Part shown: positions 57,508 to 64,000 of the stretch, piece after piece
Layout: every line of letters starts with the position of its first letter
How positions within the stretch are numbered: position 1 is the first letter of the stretch
DNA from: Gammaproteobacteria bacterium
GTDB lineage: Bacteria > Pseudomonadota > Gammaproteobacteria > Burkholderiales > Nitrosomonadaceae
NCBI GenBank assembly: GCA_015709635.1
Contig: CP054180.1
Span: 1,240,001-1,304,000 of the forward strand
Direction of reading: 5' to 3'
DNA: 64,000 nt
Made by a program: the position numbers and the translations under genes
Notes under the pieces: generated by a model
What the model saw: only the letters and a program-made list of their open reading frames with translations
Database searches by the model: none
What the model was told of the DNA's origin: nothing

Positions 57508-58842
57508 ATGAGTGTAATGATTGACGCTGATCTGAGTGATTGGCTACCCGGCGACGATCCGCTACGCACCAAATTGCACAATGAAGTGCATGCCCGCCCC
57601 AGTCAACGCATCCGGCTGCCCGCATTGATCATTTATGTCGTGGTGATTAACGAAGGTATCGCGCGTGAGCAAGAATGCCAGCACTTGCAGCGGCTTCCCG
57701 GTCAGCAAACGCTGATGCTCGAGCAGTTGCAGAATAATTTTCTACGCTTACGATTGCAGGGCTATACCTTGCGCTGGGAGCGCCATAGCGAATTCACACG
57801 CTACTCGCTGGTGCAACATTTGCCCGAAGTGGCACAATTGGGTGCGACCGATCCGGAACTGCTTTCTTACTTGGCCTTGCCGCGCGGCTGGCTGGCGGAA
57901 ATTCCCGGGCGCACATTTGCAGCGGTGGAAGTGGCGCTGGTGCCTGGCGATTTGAACCGGCTCGATGAGTTGCTCGTGCAAGCGCGCAAGTGGTTTGGCG
58001 GAAATCCGGTGGTAGCTTCGCTGATCGGTAGAGAAACGCATTCCTTGGCGGTGACGGATTTTATGCTGCGCCCCAGCGGTTTTGAACGCATGCTGGTGAT
58101 TATGCCTGCTGATTCTTCCGAGACACGCGCCGGGCGGGTTTCGCAGCGCTTGCTGGAAATCGAAACTTACCGCTTGATGGCATTGCGGGGTTTGCCGGTT
58201 GCCAAACGGTTGATTCCCGAATTGACCGGTGTTGAGCAGCAGTTGGCTGAAATCACCGCGCAATTGGAAAATAAAGCCGCTTCCGATCAGGAACTGCTGG
58301 ATACGCTCACGGCATTGGCGGCGCGGGTTGAACGTGCGACGGTCGAGCATGGTTATCGTTTTGCTGCAACGCAAGCGTACAACAAGCTGGTGATGCAACG
58401 TATTGCCGAGCTGCGTGAGAAAGCCATACCCGGCACGCAGACCATCGGGGAGTTCATGCAGCGGCGTCTTTCTCCCGCCATCGCTACGGTGGAAGCCACC
58501 GCGCAACGCATGAATTATTTGTCGGCGCGTGTTGCGCGCGCCAGCGCATTGTTGCGCACCCGCGTCGATATTCTGGCGGAAACGCAGAATCAGCAATTGC
58601 TGGAAAAATTGACGCGCGGCCAAGAGCTGCAACTGCGGCTGCAAAGTACTGTGGAAGGCTTGTCGATTGCAGCGATTTCGTACTACGTCATCAGCTTGCT
58701 GCTGTACGTATTCAAAGCGGGTGCGGCGGCCGGATTGCCGATTCACCCGGAACTGGTGACCGGCGCGCTGATTCCACTGGTGCTATGGGCGGTATGGCGA
58801 ACCACGCGGCGCATTCACGACAAATTTTTCAAGCCGCACTGA
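57508..58842 (+). CDS. DUF3422-family membrane-associated protein
   Basis: A 444-residue protein. The conserved N-terminus (DDPLRTKLHNEVHARPSQRI) is the DUF3422 hallmark, as is YLALPRGWLAEIPGRTFAAV. A helical coiled-coil middle and two C-terminal membrane helices (LSIAAISYYVISLLLYVFKA, ELVTGALIPLVLWAVW) follow. Biochemical function is unknown. ATG 57508 is chosen because conserved sequence starts near it; the frame extends upstream to 57436. Confidence 0.85.
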   Translation: MSVMIDADLSDWLPGDDPLRTKLHNEVHARPSQRIRLPALIIYVVVINEGIAREQECQHLQRLPGQQTLMLEQLQNNFLRLRLQGYTLRWERHSEFTRYSLVQHLPEVAQLGATDPELLSYLALPRGWLAEIPGRTFAAVEVALVPGDLNRLDELLVQARKWFGGNPVVASLIGRETHSLAVTDFMLRPSGFERMLVIMPADSSETRAGRVSQRLLEIETYRLMALRGLPVAKRLIPELTGVEQQLAEITAQLENKAASDQELLDTLTALAARVERATVEHGYRFAATQAYNKLVMQRIAELREKAIPGTQTIGEFMQRRLSPAIATVEATAQRMNYLSARVARASALLRTRVDILAETQNQQLLEKLTRGQELQLRLQSTVEGLSIAAISYYVISLLLYVFKAGAAAGLPIHPELVTGALIPLVLWAVWRTTRRIHDKFFKPH

Positions 58843-58856
58843 TTTTTTACACAAGA

Positions 58857-58896
58857 AACTGATTAACTGCAGGTTTTCCGGCAGATTAATCAGTTT
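58857..58896. terminator. Hairpin terminator between convergent genes
   Basis: AACTGATTAACTGC and GCAGATTAATCAGTT pair with a single bulge around a 10-base loop, followed by TT on the plus side. It lies 14 bp past the DUF3422 stop and 11 bp past the peroxidase stop, so it probably ends transcripts from both sides. T-runs are short. Confidence 0.6.
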
Positions 58897-58907
58897 TCCG
58901 TGCGGCT

Positions 58908-61097
58908 TTAATGCGGCAGATAACTTTCAAATGGCAGCAAGGCATCGGTTCTGCCTGCAGCACCAACGGCCGGAATAGCGATAAATTCATCGGAGGCCAG
59001 CGCGTCGCTCAGCGGGTTAGTTTTGGAACTTGCGCCGTGACCGTGAGGAACCGGCAGTTCGGGATGATCGAATGGCGCTTTTTCATAACGCACGCGATCA
59101 TCCGTCAGGCTTTTTAGGAAATTCAACAAATCCTCGCGGCTTTGTGGTGAAAGCCGTAGATCGACCAAGGCAAAAAGCCTGCCGAACTCTTTCGGCGGCG
59201 TTTCAAAGTTGCCGCCGCGCGTATAAAACTCCAGCACTTCTTCCAATGTCGCCATGCCGCCATTGTGCATGTACGGTCCGGTCAGTTCGATATTTCTTAA
59301 CGTAGGGATTTTGAAAGAACCTTTCGCGGCACTCAGAAAACGCTTTCTATTGGTTTTCTTTAGTTCAGCCTGTGCAGTTGCTACGGTTGGAATAAAAGTG
59401 CCGGCCGGATTAAAGCAATCGGTAGTACTCTGCGGTTGTTTCTGAATACCGTCTACGCGGGTGAATAACATTGGGTGCGGTTTGTCGCGATCGATTGCGA
59501 TGGCGGTATCGAGATCGCACGGCCGCACATCTGCAACATAGTGGTCGACAACCGCAGCCGTATTGCCGGCTAAAAGTTGCATATATTGATCGGCGAACGA
59601 TAGCGGGTTACTAAAGGGATCGGCGGCGCCGAGACCGGGATCATCGGCTACCGGCCTGACACCGGTGCCGGAAAAACCGGTATCTTGGAACATCATGCCG
59701 CCATTCACCGATAAATAGGTCACTACGGTGGTGGTGCTGACACGGAAAGCCTCGTTGCCGAAAGCATGCGGATTGATTTTTTGCAGTATCCCATTGGTTA
59801 CCACAGCAGCTGCGGTAAAGTTTGGTCCGATATGGCAAAGCGCGCAATGAGAATCACGGAAAATATCCAGGCCGCGCTGCGCCGATTCACTCAGTCCGAT
59901 CGGCGTGCCATGCTCGTCGACTTCACTTTGATCGAACGGAGAATCGTCGGAAATCAAAGTAGAGATATACATTTGCAGCGATAATCCGAAAAATAGGGCG
60001 AAATTTGCTTCCGTTTGACTGTAAGCCAATGTATGGGTTGACGATGCTGCCGCAGGAAAGCCGAATTGCTCGTTGGGAATCGCACTCCAATATTTCGGAT
60101 TGAATGCTTTCTGAATCAGTCGATAGTATTTGGTATTTAATCCCAGCTGCAGATTATTGGGAGTGCTGAAGGCCAAACTGCTCAGAACGCTATCGTTCCA
60201 GTGCACTTGCTGATGTTCCAACGGTTGGCGGTACTGTAATTTGCGGCCCAGATCGGCAAAGGTGCGGCCATGGCAGCCCATTTCGAAGTCGTCCAGCGGT
60301 GGAGCGACTGCTTGGGAAGCAAGCGAAGAATTGATGAGCCATAAGCGTTTTTTTATAAATGTGCCGTCGCTTTTTTTAAACCATACGCCGGCATTGGGAT
60401 CGCGATCCCCCCAAGGGCTGCTGCCGTTAAAAATATTGTTGGCGCGGCCGTCCCAAAAATTGCGGAAATTGAAAACGGCATTGATAACCGTCGGTGTATT
60501 GCGCGGCTCGACTTTGCGCGTGCCTTTGCTATCGATATGGAAAACTGCATCGGCGCTGCGGTCGCACACATCGTTTTTTTCCTGAAACCATTCGACATCG
60601 CGATAGGCGCCGCCGAAAGTTCCTGCCGATGCCACGACATCATTGCTGTTATAAATCGGAACGCCGAGCGGATTCATCGGATCATCGGTCTGGAAAAACG
60701 GAAAATCGCTTTTTTTCAATGCGGTGTTGGGGGCATGCATGGAGCCGTCGCTGGCTGCGGAGAATTCTTTTGGCAGTATGCTGTTTCTACCGATGGGTGA
60801 AAGCTGATTTTTTGTGCGCCGGTCGGCACCGGCATGAAAATGACAGCTGGCGCAGGCAATGCCGTCGCTGCCTACATTAATGTCCCAAAATAAGGCTTTC
60901 CCCAGTGCGATCGCTTTTTCTCTGTCGATGATGATCGGGTCGGGACCATCGAGTAAACCGGGTACTTCGGGGACCGGCACGCCTTTCAGTGTCATCGGCA
61001 TAGGGCCAAAGTCGGCGTATAAGGTTGAACAGGTAAGCAGCGTAAGACAGTATGCCTTTGTTGTGTTGATGATATATTTTTTAATTGTTATTAGCAT
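58908..61097 (-). CDS. Large di-haem cytochrome c peroxidase (MauG/CCP family)
   Basis: Periplasmic haem protein of 729 residues, about twice the usual CCP length. It has a signal peptide (TKAYCLTLLTCSTLYA) and haem motifs CASCH (residues 82-86) and CALCH (about 418-422), with CCP-like surroundings (GKALFWDINVGSDGIACASC; KGSFKIPTLRNIELTGPYMH with NGGMATLEEVLEFYTRGG). The region between the haems is expanded. It may reduce peroxide or carry out another oxidation in the electron-rich periplasm of a nitrifier. GGAG lies upstream of the start. Confidence 0.85.
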   Translation of the reverse strand: MLITIKKYIINTTKAYCLTLLTCSTLYADFGPMPMTLKGVPVPEVPGLLDGPDPIIIDREKAIALGKALFWDINVGSDGIACASCHFHAGADRRTKNQLSPIGRNSILPKEFSAASDGSMHAPNTALKKSDFPFFQTDDPMNPLGVPIYNSNDVVASAGTFGGAYRDVEWFQEKNDVCDRSADAVFHIDSKGTRKVEPRNTPTVINAVFNFRNFWDGRANNIFNGSSPWGDRDPNAGVWFKKSDGTFIKKRLWLINSSLASQAVAPPLDDFEMGCHGRTFADLGRKLQYRQPLEHQQVHWNDSVLSSLAFSTPNNLQLGLNTKYYRLIQKAFNPKYWSAIPNEQFGFPAAASSTHTLAYSQTEANFALFFGLSLQMYISTLISDDSPFDQSEVDEHGTPIGLSESAQRGLDIFRDSHCALCHIGPNFTAAAVVTNGILQKINPHAFGNEAFRVSTTTVVTYLSVNGGMMFQDTGFSGTGVRPVADDPGLGAADPFSNPLSFADQYMQLLAGNTAAVVDHYVADVRPCDLDTAIAIDRDKPHPMLFTRVDGIQKQPQSTTDCFNPAGTFIPTVATAQAELKKTNRKRFLSAAKGSFKIPTLRNIELTGPYMHNGGMATLEEVLEFYTRGGNFETPPKEFGRLFALVDLRLSPQSREDLLNFLKSLTDDRVRYEKAPFDHPELPVPHGHGASSKTNPLSDALASDEFIAIPAVGAAGRTDALLPFESYLPH

Positions 61098-61258
61098 GAT
61101 AAAACTCCTGACATTTCCATAACCCGGCGTTCATGCTCCTGAGTATCCGAATTTTTCCGTGTCATTTTCTGCGCAAATGCCGGCACATCTTTCTACCTTA
61201 TCAACAGCAAAATTCTTCAGTAAATTCTTATGGCAGCGTGGCCGAGCGTACTCTTTAA

Positions 61259-61299
61259 GGAGAAACGAAGGGAGGTTGAAAATCGGCCTCTGTTTCTCC
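61259..61299 (-). terminator. Hairpin after the PEP-CTERM gene
   Basis: GGAGAAAC and GTTTCTCC form an 8-bp outer stem, with inner GAGG/CCTC pairing, 23 bp past the PEP-CTERM stop on the minus strand. No strong T-run follows, so termination is likely but unproven. Confidence 0.45.
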
Positions 61300-61321
61300 T
61301 CTGGTTATAATGGCTTGCAGA

Positions 61322-62158
61322 TTAAGCGATAGCCCGGACCGAGTCTTTTTGATAGTTGCGCATGCGCCATCCGATCAGACCCAAACCGGCCATCAACATA
61401 GCCCAGGTATCCGCTTCGGGTACCGCGCTGACGGTCAATTCAAACGCGCCGCCCGCAGTCGCATGATCGGTGCCGCCGATATAGACGGTATACCAGCCTG
61501 GCGCTAAATCATTGAATGTCAGCGACACGAGATGAGCGCTGGTGCTGCCGGTAATGCCGTTTTCAAAGGTATTGGTCAGACTGACGTCATGCGCGCCGGT
61601 CAAAAAGGTTTCGTTCCAACCGGTTGTTGCGGCGGCATGAGAAGGACCGGAGATAGCATAACCTAGAGTCTCGATCATGTTACCGCCTTGACCATTGGCC
61701 ATCCAGAGCGTACCTGCGTCGCCCATTGCTCCGGTAGAATTGAACGAATGCGGTGTTTCCCATCCGGCATTGCTGATTTCTGAGCCGAACCCGGTGGTGC
61801 CGCCGTCAAATTGCGCGGCGCCGCTTGCCCAGATGGTCACACCGGGTGAAAAGCCGGAATCGCCGCTGACTGTAACGGTGACATTTGCGGTGGCATCGTT
61901 TCTGAATGTCCACCAATCACCAGTGTGCGCCCAAGAGGAATATAGAAGAGCTGGATTGTCGGAGTAGGCGCTTTTCAAACCGGTCTCGGAAGCGGAAATA
62001 GAAGAGTGACCGGCATCAAGAACGTTACCGCTGCTGCTCCAAGGCTTAAATCCTACAGCACCGGCAGCGTAAACATTACCGCTTGACAAAGCAACTGCTG
62101 AAAGAATGGCAGCCGATACCAGTGCATTGGTTTTGTTGTGATATGATTTTGTTTTCAT
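61322..62158 (-). CDS. PEP-CTERM protein under a c-di-GMP riboswitch
   Basis: Exported protein of 278 residues. The signal peptide is ALVSAAILSAVALSSGNVYA. The C-terminus carries a PEP-CTERM-type tail: SAVPEADTWAMLMAGLGLIG then WRMR, in which the second Pro-Glu-Pro residue is Ala. The body is a Gly/Ser/Thr-rich beta domain (for example WWTFRNDATANVTVTVSGDS, and GWYTVYIGGTDHATAGGAFE, a pre-peptidase C-terminal-like pattern). GGAG 8 bases before ATG 62158 favours it over ATG 62164. The leader at 62322-62398 holds a riboswitch, so expression probably follows c-di-GMP. Confidence 0.85.
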   Translation of the reverse strand: MKTKSYHNKTNALVSAAILSAVALSSGNVYAAGAVGFKPWSSSGNVLDAGHSSISASETGLKSAYSDNPALLYSSWAHTGDWWTFRNDATANVTVTVSGDSGFSPGVTIWASGAAQFDGGTTGFGSEISNAGWETPHSFNSTGAMGDAGTLWMANGQGGNMIETLGYAISGPSHAAATTGWNETFLTGAHDVSLTNTFENGITGSTSAHLVSLTFNDLAPGWYTVYIGGTDHATAGGAFELTVSAVPEADTWAMLMAGLGLIGWRMRNYQKDSVRAIA

Positions 62159-62197
62159 ATTCATTTCTCCAGAATTGTTACTATTTTTAAGATTTCA

Positions 62198-62257
62198 AGG
62201 CGCCGTTGATTGCTTATGAAATTGGGAAAGGGCAAATCGGCAGCGCCTCTTTTTTTG
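62198..62257. other. Hairpin with T-run facing away from the PEP-CTERM gene
   Basis: AGGCGC and GCGCCT (with further GATT/AATC pairing inside) form a stem followed by T7 on the plus strand. That is terminator-like for rightward transcription, yet no rightward gene ends here. On the minus strand it is a hairpin in the mRNA leader of the PEP-CTERM gene, between the riboswitch and the ribosome site. Confidence 0.45.
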
Positions 62258-62321
62258 AATGATGTTCTGAAAAACGGGTGACAGTTTCGTACACTCCGAT
62301 TCAGTTACTCCTCATCATTCG

Positions 62322-62398
62322 TAGGAGGCAACCCGGCTATCTCCGTGATGAGATCCGCTGGCTTTCCGGACCTGCCTTGCGGCAAGCGTGGCTTTGTT
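62322..62398 (-). promoter_or_regulatory. Cyclic-di-GMP-I (GEMM) riboswitch
   Basis: On the minus strand the leader contains, in order, a 6-bp hairpin closed by a GNRA loop (CTTGCC-GCAA-GGCAGG), then TCCGGAAAGCC, then a second hairpin (ATCTC/GAGAT). It ends with CGGAGATAGCCGGGTTGCC, the most characteristic GEMM-I sequence. All elements have the family's order and spacing. The closing P1 helix is weak (CAA/TTG). It lies about 160 bases before the PEP-CTERM start and about 20 bases after the predicted transcription start. Confidence 0.78.
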
Positions 62399-62424
62399 TG
62401 TATCTCTTTCAAATAAATTACGTT

Positions 62425-62452
62425 TTTATATTCTATGGGAATATTCCGACAA
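62425..62452 (-). promoter_or_regulatory. Sigma70-like promoter upstream of the riboswitch
   Basis: On the minus strand TTGTCG (62447-62452) and TATAAA (62425-62430) are spaced by 16 bp. The predicted start near 62418 is about 20 bases before the riboswitch, so promoter and aptamer fit together. Confidence 0.5.
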
Positions 62453-62539
62453 AACAATGTGACAAATTGTCGCTGCGGCAAATTGCCGCAGCGTAGGATC
62501 GATGCGGATTGCCTTGAAAATCCTGCAGGGATTTGTTGA

Positions 62540-63982
<1,443 letters not shown>

Positions 63983-64000
63983 AAATTATTCTGACAGATA

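Noticed and set aside
57748..58746. 332-codon frame antisense to the DUF3422 gene
   Set aside because: The plus-strand frame has the conserved DUF3422 N-terminus; the antisense is Arg/Gln/His-rich, typical of a shadow.
62278..62496. 72-codon plus-strand ORF
   Set aside because: It is the antisense of the riboswitch and promoter region; the conserved signal is RNA structure on the minus strand.

Overview
The window looks like a chromosomal segment of an ammonia-oxidising betaproteobacterium of the Nitrosomonas type. This rests on the flgA/flgBCDEFGHIJKL layout, the dusB-fis-purH-purD operon, PEP-CTERM (exosortase-sorted) proteins, a large di-haem cytochrome c peroxidase and moderate GC. Genus assignment is inference, because no rRNA or tRNA gene lies in the window.

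Layout. 1-302: an acyl carrier protein cut by the left edge. 541-11994: flgA, then divergent flgB to flgL (rod, hook, P and L rings, FlgJ muramidase, hook-junction proteins), with a sigma28-like promoter before flgK. 12007-16160: leftward dusB-fis-purH-purD. 16320-20457: a UbiH-type hydroxylase, an ankyrin protein, a Sel1 lipoprotein and a class I aldolase. 20569-27239: two two-component systems around comEC, with two copies of a 135-bp inverted-repeat element. 27910-31710: leftward operon of a hydrogenase-maturation protease, hypA, hypB, a short hypF and hslO (Hsp33 lacking two of its four zinc/redox cysteines); no structural hydrogenase gene is present. 31785-32956: a broken gene joining a periplasmic-binding-protein lobe to a three-helix membrane segment.

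32960-37890 is the most unusual part: a tightly coupled leftward operon of a TIR protein, a nucleotide-binding STAND ATPase with a transmembrane helix and six WD40 repeats, and a two-helix SLATT-like protein. It has the parts of a sensor, signal and membrane-effector conflict (anti-phage) system, which is inference.

38129-47587: DinG/YoaA helicase, an MscS-like channel, exonuclease III, two DUF4124 proteins, a 72-bp palindromic element, glnA, recQ and a small lipoprotein. 47687-50960: a small accessory patch with a PEP-CTERM protein, an intact IS5-family element with a frameshift-type transposase, a lipoprotein, a RelE/RHH toxin-antitoxin pair and a decayed gene. 51048-54328: ovoA with an overlapping PLP lyase, a probable ovothiol operon. 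54590-58842: an MBL/beta-CASP nuclease, bioA and a DUF3422 protein. 58908-63982: cytochrome c peroxidase, a second PEP-CTERM protein whose leader carries a convincing cyclic-di-GMP-I riboswitch behind a sigma70-like promoter, and purB.

Shared themes are motility and surface regulation (flagellum, c-di-GMP control of an exported protein, exosortase-related proteins), redox and thiol chemistry (ovothiol, Hsp33, peroxidase) and genome defence or mobility (TIR-STAND-SLATT, toxin-antitoxin, IS5, short inverted-repeat elements).
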